NCBI GenBank assembly: GCA_030549775.1
Contig: CM060180.1
Coordinates: 29,667,090 to 29,731,089, forward strand
Reading direction: 5' to 3'
DNA length: 64,000 nt
Origin: Tamarix chinensis
Lineage: Eukaryota; Streptophyta; Magnoliopsida; Caryophyllales; Tamaricaceae
Part shown: piece after piece, positions 11,201 through 23,000 of the stretch
Layout of the letters: the number at the start of each line of letters is the position of its first letter
Position numbering within the stretch: position 1 is the stretch's first letter
Notes under the pieces: model-generated
The model's database searches: none
What the model saw: only the letters and a program-made list of their open reading frames with translations
What the model was told of the DNA's origin: nothing
Program-made: the position numbers and the translations under genes

Positions 11201-14035
11201 AATATAATAATATTAAAACTTATAAATATCTTTATTTTTTACCTTTGCATAAATAAAACACATATAATATTCTTATTTCATTTATCTTTACTAGTAATCT
11301 TATGATAGTATCTAATATTTACAATGTAATAAATGATAATTATACATTTTATAGTCTTGTTATGCTCACCTTTATTTTACAATATTATCTTTTTTTAAGC
11401 AATCAAATACTTTAAGTAATCAAATGAATATAATATATGATAAACATCTAATATTTTTACTTGTAAAATTTATAAATATTTTAAGCAATCAAATATAATA
11501 TTGTTAAAAGTTAAAACTTATAAATATCTTTATTATTTATCTTTGTAAAAATAAAACACATATAATATTCTTATTTCATTTATCTTTACTAGTAATCTTA
11601 TGATTGTATCTAATATTTATAATGTAATAAATGATAATTATACATTGTATATTCTTGTTATGCTCACCTTTATTTTTTAAAATTATCTTTTTTTAAGCAA
11701 TCAAATGAATATAATATATGATAAACATCTAATATTTTTACTTGTAAAATTTATAAATATCTTTATTATTTATCTTTGTAAAAATAAAACACATATAATA
11801 TTCTTATTTCATTTATCTTTACTAGTAATCTTATGATTGACTCTAATATTTACAATGTAATAAATGATAATTATACATTGTATAGTTATGCCTATGCTCA
11901 CCTTTATTTTATAAAATTATCTTTTTTTAAGTAATCAAATATTTTATGTAATAAAATAATATAATATATCATAAATATCCAATATTTTTACTTGTAAAAT
12001 TTATAAATATTTTAAACTATCAAATATAATACTATTAAAACTAATAAATATCTTTATTATTTACTTTTGTAAAAATAAAATACATATAATATTCTTATTT
12101 CATTTATTTGTACGAGTACTTTTATGATTGTCTTTAATATTTACATTGTAGTAAATGATAATTATACATTGTATAGTCTTATTTTGATCATCTTTATTGT
12201 ATACAATTATCTTTTTTTTTTAAGTAATTAAATATTTTAAGTTATCAAATAAATCATAATAAATGATAAATGTCTTTGTTAGATTTAATCATACAATATT
12301 TTTTATTATTAAAACTGATAAATATCTTTACTATTTATTTGTAAAAATAAAGCTCATTTGATATTCTTAATTCTTTTATCTACAATAGTAATCTTATGAT
12401 TTTCTCTAATATTTACGATTTATGAATAGATAATTGCCTGGACTCGAATTTGACTCAACCCGTCAAAACTCGACTCGACCTGACCCATCAAGTTAATCCG
12501 TAACTACTCAAATCAAACCTGTCAAATTGCACGAAATAACCCCACCTATCAACTTAATTCAAAACAATTCGGACACAGTGGGACCAACCCGTCATATTGC
12601 ACGAAATGACCAAACAGGCCGAAGACACCTACTCATGTAAACCAGAAAATGACTCGAAACGAACCCGACCCTACCTGTCAAGTTAACCCGAAATGACCCG
12701 AATCTAAGTTTTCTTAACCCAAACCCGACCCGACTCGACAAATTAACCCGAAATGACCCGACCCGGAACCGACCCGACCTGCTATGACCCAATCCACCCG
12801 ACCCAATTTCCACCTCTACTTTTAATAGCCAAAGTACCCATACACTCATAGGAAAAACCAATATTATTACTATTACTTTTATTGTTAGTTATCATCATCA
12901 TCATTATTATAACTTTTAATATTATTGCTATTATTATTGTAATAATAATAATAATAGGGCTACATTTTTAATGTTCGCACAGGGCCACTAATTATTCAAG
13001 GTTGGCCTCACTAACTTCAATGTCAAAGTAGGCCTCTGTTTTACATTACTTATCAAGTTAGCTAACACTCTGGAATTTTAGAACTACAACCAAAAACATC
13101 TTACATTTGAAATTTTCTTTGATCTCTAGCTTATTGTGCTTTGTGTATCTCTTTTTGTTTTTATGGAGAAAGAAAAAAGGAAGAACATAGGACTTGAGAA
13201 TATACTATTCATATATCCAGCAGACGCTACTATAATATCATGATGGAATTACTCTGGCAATGACAAAGTAGTAAACATGCCCTAGAAGATGCTATAATGA
13301 TCGCCTTTACCTGATGTGAGATTTTCCTTTGTTCTTCAGGTATCAAGGAATATGTTGGAGCAAACCCGAAATTGCGGTTCACGTCACCTACTACTGCTGT
13401 TGATTCTAGAACTTCTAATGGTAGTGATTCTAGTAATTCCTTTGATGACAGTGATGTGGCAGATGAGTTTTATGATGCAATTGCTGGAGCTTCATCATCT
13501 AGTGACGACGACGACGGTGATGATTTAGAAATTGACCAAGTTTGTGCTTCCTGCTATCAACTCCCTGATTGTTTTCATTTTTTAATGCCACGCTGATTTG
13601 TTGTTGACCAAGTTTGTGCTTCTGCCTTCAGCCCCCTTAGATTAAGATGAATTGTTGATCTCCTTCAGGGTCAAAAAGTAAAGCTGAAAAATATTTCCTG
13701 GGCTATAGCTGGGTTAACTGTGGGGCAGAGTTCAGGTATACGTTTTACTTTACAATTTCATTGCTAATATACATTATGTTCCAAAATTTTCATTTTCCGA
13801 TAGTACTTATAGTGCTCGTTTCCTCAAAACGTGCTCATGAAACTATGATGCATGATAGTGTCTTAAAAAATTGAATGCTTGCACACATTTGATATTCATG
13901 CTGTATTTAGTTTCTTCAAACACAGCTTCTGTACTGGTTCAATGTGCTGAGCATTTTGTTTTGATGAAGTGTTGAAGTAGTTACAGCCAGACAGATGCCC
14001 TTCTACCTGTAGGTCATTTATTTCATGACAGCTGG

Positions 14036-14074
<39 letters not shown>

Positions 14075-17000
14075 GTGTTGAACTTTGTCTGTGGTAGAGT
14101 TGGATAATTGGAGTCTCTGTAACTGTCATATATAAGTGTCTTCACACCATGCAGCTCATTACTAAAAGCTCTTGCATATTTCATTCTGAGATCCAGATGC
14201 ACAACGAGAATTAGATTTTGCTGCACCTGCAATGCATATTGATCCAAGCCAGTTTCATGGCTCAATGCGCCAAGGAAAAGATGGGAATGATACAGATTGC
14301 TGGACTTCTCCAGATGGGAAGGGATTTATGATCAGGGGGAAGACATACCTGAAAGATAGTTTCAAGGTGTGTAATATCATGTATTGAAGCCATGAATTGA
14401 ATCTATCCTTTGGTGGGTTATCTTTTGATTGAAATTATTGCATGCCGGCCATTTTATTCTTTGGTGATTGAGTCACCACGTGCCTAGTTTTTATCTTTTC
14501 ATTTGACACCTCCAACTGCAACTGCCATTAGAAAAATTGTCCGAACAACTCCTGTTTGCGCCTTTTGTGGTATGAAATGCAGCTAATTTGCTGTCATGTG
14601 GGACTTCTTTTGAAACTTTTCGTTTCTTATGTCCTGGTTTTCACCTATCTTGGGCATTGTTTCTTCAGCTTATGATCACTAGATATCATTCTTTTTTCAT
14701 TCCAACTATCATACTTCAAGCTTGCTGTCTTTTCAACATGCATGTACGGTCTCTACTGGCTACTTTGGAGAAGCTGGGTTTTTTTTGTTAGGTGGTGGGT
14801 GATTGATGACTTCATAAGATCTCTGAGTCCCATAAGGAGATTGGACCTGAGCATGTGTTAGTTCTAATTATGTGGTGCTGCCCATGCTGAATTTTAGCAG
14901 TGACGTGTGTATGGCCTTTTCAGATAAGGGGAGGAGAGCCGCTTCTCAAGCTTATATCAGTCGACTGGATCAAGACTGAAAGCAGCATTGACCATGTTGC
15001 TCTGCAGCCATTTTCAACTGTTCAGGTGAGATTATGACATTAAATGGGTATAAAACAAATTTAAACTTGAAGTCATTTTAAAATCTTCCAATGGACTGAA
15101 TCATCAATACATGCTACTTCACATCATGATTGTAGAGTGGGTGCTAAAGAGTATAGGAGGCGGATCTATTAAGGACTATAGGTTCACAGTCTTCAAGTTT
15201 CCTTTTTTTTTTTATTCCCCGCGTTCTGCTGAATCTTAATTCTTTGGGCAACATAGATTTGAATGTATGAGCATATATCTCAAGATTGGGAGTAGCTGAA
15301 GGCCTAGGTTTTAGAAGAGAAACATGTATTTCCTTCTGTGATGCTGAAATTAACAATAGGAAGCTCTCATGTAAAGACAGTGGTTGACTGACCAAATCCA
15401 CACTGACCAATGGATGTTGATTAACCAATGTTTAAGGAAATAGTTCTGAATTATTTTTTTATCGCCAATTGGGCCCTAGAAACTTGCTTCTTTTACGTCT
15501 GAACATTTCTATTCAAAGGACTTTGTATACTCTATCTGCCTTTTCGGTTTAAACTGATTAAGAAAAATTCTGTACACGGTATTTAGATGCTGAAAAGCTT
15601 CTTTCATTATGCCACTGATACGTTTATTGCTTTGTAGTTGATAATAGAGAGGCTTAAATGAATACCTGAACCCAACCTTATACATTCCTGAGTTTATAAA
15701 TTAAATCTGACTCTGTGGTCTTTTGATCTCAGTCAGAAGCTGGAAAGAAGCTCCCATTTGTTCTCATCATTAATCTCCAGGTTTGCTGTCGCATTCATCA
15801 CTATTCCTTTTACATATTATTGGGCTTTATATGCAGTGTCCTTGATAGTGGGAAACTTATGAGTTATGATTGATTAATTAACATATTTTTCTGTGAATAT
15901 TTTTTCCCTTTCAATCTGAAACTTCAAATCATTTGTTGGTTACATCAGAGGATCAACTAATTTCTTGCATCATCACAGATCCCAGCAAAACCAAACTACA
16001 ATTTGGTTTTTTATTTTGCTGCTGACCGGCCGGTTAGGAAAGATTCTTTATTAGGGAAGTTTCTCGATGGTAATAATGCGTTTCGGGACACAAGATTTAA
16101 GTTGATTCCAAGTATTGTAAAGGTAAAGTCTGTTGTGGTCGTCAATTTGTGTACAGAAAATGTTCTTGCTTTGTCTGCGTTGAAAAGGAGACTAAGCAAT
16201 CTTCTCTTACTGCTTTAGGGTTATTGGATGGTCAAACGAGCTGTTGGAACTAAAGCTTGTCTCTTAGGAAAGGCTGTATCATGTAGATATCTGAGGCAGG
16301 ATAATTTTTTGGAGGTGATCTTCTTAATTGCATTGAAGCTATCCATGATTGTTTTCTTGCCTCTACATTGCTAGCTATTCTTTGCTTCTCATTTCTTCTT
16401 TCGGTATATGTGTTTATATTAATCAATTTCATCAAATTGAATCTCAAATGAACTCTGAATGGCTTGTTTTGCTAGTATAAGCCTGGATATGGTGAATAAT
16501 GTTAAATGTATCACATACCCATTTGGATGCATCCCTCATGCTATGTTTTCTTCTTTCGATATACTCCTACCTATTCATGTTAATTTTGGATGTGAATCAT
16601 AAAATGATTAGCTATTGAGTCCAAATCACTGGGCCGAATATCTAAAATGATATATTCATACCTCTTGCAACTCTACTATAAGAACTCATCATGATATGAG
16701 TGTGTTTGATGTCACATCTCTATCAGTATTTGTATGAACAAATTTTATCCAATACCATGTATTCTAGTACGGAAAAACCAAACTCTATTTGGGCTTCAAC
16801 AAAGGATTTGTGAGAGTCTAATCTTGAGAACGTGATTTCTTGTGTATGTATAACTTTACAGCTATCTCTCGTTATTTTACAAGAAAAAATACCTAAAACC
16901 CTATTTGGTCTAGTGTCAGAGAGATTCAACATAACTGAACTATCTAAAATATCTTAACCCAATAGGGTTAGGATTCAGGCCGGTTATATGACATCTAGCA

Positions 17001-20000
17001 CCTTCTGGTGTGTCCCCCTATAGGTTCACATAATGTTGTAGTAGGTCTAAAAAACTTGATGGTCTACAAATTATAAATTGTCTTATGGCATATTATTATG
17101 ACTATTCAAGTTGGGTGAACATTGATGCCCGACACAACTTTAATCTCAACTAATAATGACGAATTATATTATGATTGATTCTTTGGACGTATTTCTAACG
17201 TTTAATCCATATCTTCAAATTTAATCTTAGATGAAGAAATTATAACGGTAAATTTTTGCTAGTGGGTGGATAAGTTGAAACGACATCAAATGCATGCTTG
17301 GTTGAATATTTGATGTACGCATGGTAAGAGGAGGAAAGGGGAATTAGACGAAAGAGATTGAGTTAGGAAGAGAGGATGGAGAGTAGGGGATAGAAATGAT
17401 GCAATCTATGTGCAACCACATCATAGGACTCACAACTGTAGCCTAAGTCCTCTAATGAAGAATCAAAAGGATGGCCTTGCAAGCCTTATAAGCTTAGGGT
17501 GACTATGAGTCTTAGTTATTTATATTTAATATAATTTTGATTTACTATGGTTTGTTACTTGTAGGACTAGAAATGATGCAATCACATCTTAGGTTCCACA
17601 ATTGTAGTTGAATTCCTCTACTGAAGAATCAAAAGGAACACTTGGCCAAATGTTAATTCATCTCTTTTATGGCCCCATAAGTTTCAATGACCATGAGTCT
17701 TAATCATTTAGATTTAATAGAATTTTGGTTTACTCTCTCTTATTATTTGTCTTACTATTATAAGTCTAACTCTTGTGGTTAGGGATTGGGTATCTAAAGC
17801 TCCCATGTTCCACATGCAATTTTTTCTATGCTCTTTTAGAAATGTTGAGGTACTAGTCCATAATTTAAGGTGGTGTTGCATACATCTAGACCTTGCCAAA
17901 TAACGGGTATGGTTAGGCTATAAATATTAGGGCCAATTATATTAATAGAGAGTGTGTGTGAGAGTTAGTAAAATTATTGAGTTTATGTGGTAGTTCAATG
18001 AGGCCAACTGGGCTTAGAGTTTGTCCACCACAAAATGCCAACAACGAGGGTATGCGAGGCGACAAAAGTGTGTGTTGAAGGAGGGGGCGAGAAGAGGACA
18101 TAGGCTTTTGGTTAAATTGGAGGTAGTTTGTGATGTTGACGGTTGGATCATGTAGGTTTAACGCAGACAATTGTGGTGGTGATTGTTATCGTTTGATTAT
18201 GGTTAGACATGGTAATATAGTGGATCAGATCAATTTTTGGAATGATGTGCTTAGTCCGAGTCATTTTGGCTCATTTTATTGTTTAGTATTAGGCATAGCA
18301 TCGTAAAACTGTCAGGTTAGTGAACCAGGAGTTTGGCGGGTTTGTTCATTATTGCTATTCAGTTAAGCACTAGAACTTGTCAAAATCGGTCAAACCAATC
18401 AAAAATTCATTAACTACTAGTTCGACCAATTCAAGCTATTTTCACAGCCAATAAAAACCGGTGTTGTTCATAATTTTGGTTATTATTTCATATTTATTAA
18501 ATGGTATGAACCGCTATTCTGATCAATAACTCAGCGAACAAATGTAGAGTTGGTTCAATGACCGTTTCAATTTTTAAACTATGGTATCAAGTCTAGGTTG
18601 AGTTGGGTGGTCTATTGAATGTCATCTCCTATCATTTTATTCTGTCAGATCATGTAAAGTTTGTTTTGGGTTACAGTTTTTTCAAGTTATTTTTTTTATC
18701 CTTATGATTGGGTCAAATTCAATTTAGATTTTGGGATCGGGTAGCTTGATCCTTTCATATTGGTTCTAGGTTGAGTAAATTGGGGTACAAATCATGTCAG
18801 GTATTTCCTGTTAGGATCATTGTATCCTTTCACGTTAGATATGGGTTGAGTTATTTTTTGTCATAGCTTGTTCTTTTCTTTTTTTTCACTTGCTTAAAGT
18901 TGGATAATTTCGGCTTCAAGCCATTCTGGTTAAGGTCGTGTCATGTTCTTGCAGGTTTGCTCAAGTTTTTATGTTGGACGCTTGGGTCAGTTTGAAATTG
19001 GTTTTATTTTGACACTACGTTAAACCCATATCACGCATCAACTCTATGATTTGGTTGGGTGAATACCAAACTAATAGGGCTACAACTCTAGGATCAAGAA
19101 TGCCTCATCACTGAGTAGACCTAATCAAATGTGCCAAAAATGATTATAAAATATCCTAATATCTAAATGTAAGGGTAAAAACGGAGGCGATGTGTGGAAG
19201 CGAATTCACAATTTATTGAAGGAGAGAAGTGCAGGATCAATTTAATTTAAACCATAAACACAAATAATGCAAAAAATAAAAAAACACACAATTTTACGTG
19301 GTTCACCCAATATGGGCTACGTCCACGGACGACGAGGAGTAAGGATAATTTTACTATGTAGAGAAAGAATACAAGAAATCCTCAATTGAATAGAGGATTG
19401 TAGAGATCTATCACTCTTAATTATTCTAACTCTCAAAGGGAATGGTAAATAAAATGTGTGTGGAACTATGATGGATATTGTGAGTCATGTTTTGAGAAAG
19501 GGCCAAAGACTATATATATATAGTCTTCTAAAGAAAACCTTAAAAAACTGATAATTGATGGAGATTAAAAATTGTAACTCTCCATTGATGGCAGTTAATA
19601 CTACCAATTAATTTAGTAGTAAAGTCTTCGGTTATTTTAGCTTCATATTTAAGTCTTCCATAACCGCAGGTCTTAAACTCTTCATTAATGGTAGTAAATA
19701 CTATTAATTAAAACTCTTCGGTTACTTCAACTTCACGTTAAAAACTTCCATAACCATAAGATTTGAGGCACAAACTCAACACTAAAAAAATGACCTAAAA
19801 TAATAAGTCTGGTGTTAAATCATCTCAAACCCAGCGAATATTCAATAAGATCAAATTAATTGATAAAAGATAAATTACTAAATGTTTTAGAACTATTTCC
19901 ACAAAAAAAATTACAGCCGCCCAGTACAGATACTAAGGTAGACCTAAAATAACATATACCTTTGTAATCAAGCAAAATACACCATGTACCTTTGCTTCTT

Positions 20001-23000
20001 CTTGTTGCCCGAAAATTGAGATCTCCATGCCATTCTGCCATTATTTTTAGTAGTACAACCAAAGTATGCTTTGTATATTTCTTCATCTTCCTCTTTAGCT
20101 TATTCTTCTTCTTCCTCCTCCTCTTCTTTCTCTTGAACTTCTCATCATTACTCGGACCTATTAGAGCAAATGACTAAAAGAAAATCCGTACCATTAAATA
20201 TTGTAAATACTCTAACTAAACACAGAATAACAAGCGAGCCACTCAACCCAAAAATGATGCTAAAAGTGCAGGGTTCCTTCAACTTCCCTCGCCTACAAGG
20301 CTACAAGACTCCCTCCATCATCCCATGGCCTTAGATCTGATACAAAAGCTCAAAAATGTTAGTGAGTTGCAATGAGTTAACTAAACAGCTTTAATTCACC
20401 CTTCCTTTTCCACAGTAATTGCTACATATAATTACCAGTGATGTTAATGACTTGTCTTGTTGGCAGAAATGAAAGCAAAAGCCATTCAAATAGTTCAATA
20501 AATTTCCACTGAAGATGGGTTTGCTGTCCGGGATTTTTAACTATATGATCAAGAAAAACTGAATTCATTTTCCATCCAAGAGTTTACAGTACTAAAATCC
20601 TTATTTTCTAAGTATTGTGACTTCTAACATATAGTTCATAATGCCAAAAAGAGGCACAAAATGATAAATAGAAATTACATCGAGGCTCAATAAGCTAAAT
20701 AAAATCTGAAATTTTGAACTTAAAGGGGGTTTAATTTGGAACATACTTGGAGGTCTAGGAGAAGAGGGTTATTCATTTCTTTAGTCCTGACAGCTAAGGA
20801 AGGCAACTGGCTGCAGCAAAGTGAATCATTCATGGTTTGTTGTTTTTGGTACAGTCAGTCTGCTGGAAATAATCAAAGATTCAAAAGAGGTTTATCAATG
20901 TACTTAATAGAGAGAATGTAAGAGGCATTGACTTTGGCATCCATTCCACTGCTTCTTACCTAGCCAAAATGATAGCAGAAGAGCTTTCATAGTCAAGATT
21001 GAGATTTCGTAGTTGTCCTTTTAATAAGTTTATTTTTGTTGATGTCTTGTATATTACTAGTATGGGAATGTGAAACTCTCTTACTTAACAACTATCTCAA
21101 GTTGGGATTCTGGACCCAAGGACATGGTATGTGTAAAATTTTGATTCAGGAGCATGTGACACCACAAAACGAATAAGTAGTATGTCATGCATATATTGCA
21201 AGGATATAGTGTAAATCCTGTAACTTTCACATCTTATACTGCATCATTCTCTCATGGTTGATGGAAACTTAACACGGGTCTTACACCATCGAACAATTAG
21301 TAGGATGAGTCCAGATATTAAGTGGGTTTTGTTGCTCAGTAATTTTTGAATATCATTGAGTTGAGTGGAAGTAGCTCGATGCGTCACAATATATGCAATC
21401 TTCAATCAATTAAATAACTTGTGCCTCCAATTTCAATTTTATGCCCTTCAACTACTTTGAGACTTTTATCTTTAAACGTTTCCTACCCCAAAGTGTGGCT
21501 AAGCACTAGGTCCTTGAGGAATTTGGTCTTAGTGCCATGCCTGCTACACTGAAAATGATACTCATTTATGGTTTACCTACTCTGCCTCATCAGACATTAT
21601 TCCTCCTAATTATGCTGTGAATATATCTAGTTCTTCCTCCAAGAAGAAGACCAGTTTTGGACGGAGTCTTTATGAAAGACTTATGGTCAACTACATAGTC
21701 CTCCAAAGTCATTTACTGAATCTAAGATGAAGTGTTTTCATTGTAACTATAATATTGAATAGAACTATCCCAAATGAGATGCTCCTGCACTAAGAAGTCT
21801 ACAGCTAAATTTTTCTCTATTAGGGGAGGATGAAGCGACCTGTGTGCCACCAGGCCAAAGGACTCTCCACAGTAGCCTAAGTTCTATGCTGAACCATCAA
21901 AAAGGAGATCCATGTCCATGTAGATGCACTCCTTTCCGTATGTTCTGCAAGCTTAGGAGTTTTAATGATACTATCTTAAAAGATGGTTGATATCGGCACA
22001 ACAGCACAACATGGACATCCATCATCAATGGCGGATCAGGTTGCAGAGATACTACAACAGGCTCCTACTCCAGCGAGGCCCAAGCGAGCTATCACTAGGC
22101 CCTTTAGGCTCAATGATTATGCTTGTAACCTGATCAGTATAAGCAAAGGAAGTTGTTAGGCACAGTGATGAGTTGTCATTACACGTAGCAGTTGGTTACG
22201 CAATTAGCCAAGTCTGTTAGTAGAATATATTTCCTATCTTCTAGAATGTTATGGTACTTTGTCTTTTGGCCACGTGCTTACCATAGATACCATTATATAT
22301 ACCGTGTATAGTGCGTAGCAGAGGGCAGAGATCAATGATAAAATAATTCCTTTCCCACTAAATCATCTTCTTCTATTCCCTGACTCCCTCCTCACCTGGA
22401 GCTTGCTACGCTCGAAGTAGCGCTGACCTTAACAATGGTACAGTCCCGATTTTAGGATCTAGGATATGGGAGTTTAGAGGGATTGATTGGGAACTAGAGG
22501 GAGAATTGAAGCAGAAGGAGAGGGGAGGAAGGAAGAGGGTTGGCAGAGAGGCAAGAGAGAGCGAGAGTTGCTTGCAATAGGAGTTGGAAAATTAACTTGA
22601 TTGGTTAATTCTCCAAACCTGATTTTCATTAATGCATAGATCTCCTATTTATACTAGTTACAACTTATGGGCTTAGCTTCTCTGCAAGATAGCTATCAAA
22701 ACTTCCCTAATCTTATAAGATAAATCTTTCCTAATCTTATAAGATACTAAGGTAATAAGATAATTCCCTAGCAATATCTTCCTGATTTCCCAAACAATAA
22801 CTCCAAAACTGAAAAGCTAAATCTGTTAAAAAATATACTAAAATCCTATGCAGAATATCTAATATTAGAAAATGCCAGAATTATCAAAATATTCTCTAAA
22901 TAGTGGCAGCCTTTTCTCTTGGGAGAAGGCCTGATCAAAGGGCTTGTGCTGTTACTCCCTTCCACCAAAACATGCTTGTCCAGTTGGAAAAGGAGCGACT

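Larger units (their letters stand above)
5480..12818. mobile_element. 7.3-kb non-autonomous hAT-type element filled with a tandem repeat
   Basis: The termini are TAGAGCTGGCAA (5480) and, inverted, TAGAGGTGGAAA (ending 12818), 10 of 12 matching. They are flanked by an exact 8-bp duplication, CTTTTAAT. Both ends carry about 200-350 bp of CCCGACCCG / TGACCCGA words, the subterminal pattern typical of plant hAT elements and a likely transposase-binding region. The interior has no hAT transposase. It is a tandem array of a 275-295-bp AT-rich unit, interrupted by a truncated LINE at 5905-8931. Without the LINE it would be about 4.3 kb. The insertion is in an intron of the EDR2-like gene. Confidence 0.85.

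Noticed and set aside
12592..12861. 89-codon ORF on the - strand
   Set aside because: Product of the CCCGACCCG subterminal repeats of the hAT element; repetitive Ser/Gly/Arg/Val translation.
13372..13596. ORF continuing past 13539
   Set aside because: It is the acidic exon running on into the intron; the family requires the splice at 13540.
18196..18990. Possible second large hAT element (GGGTC/GGTTGAG words)
   Set aside because: No pair of termini and no target duplication could be found.
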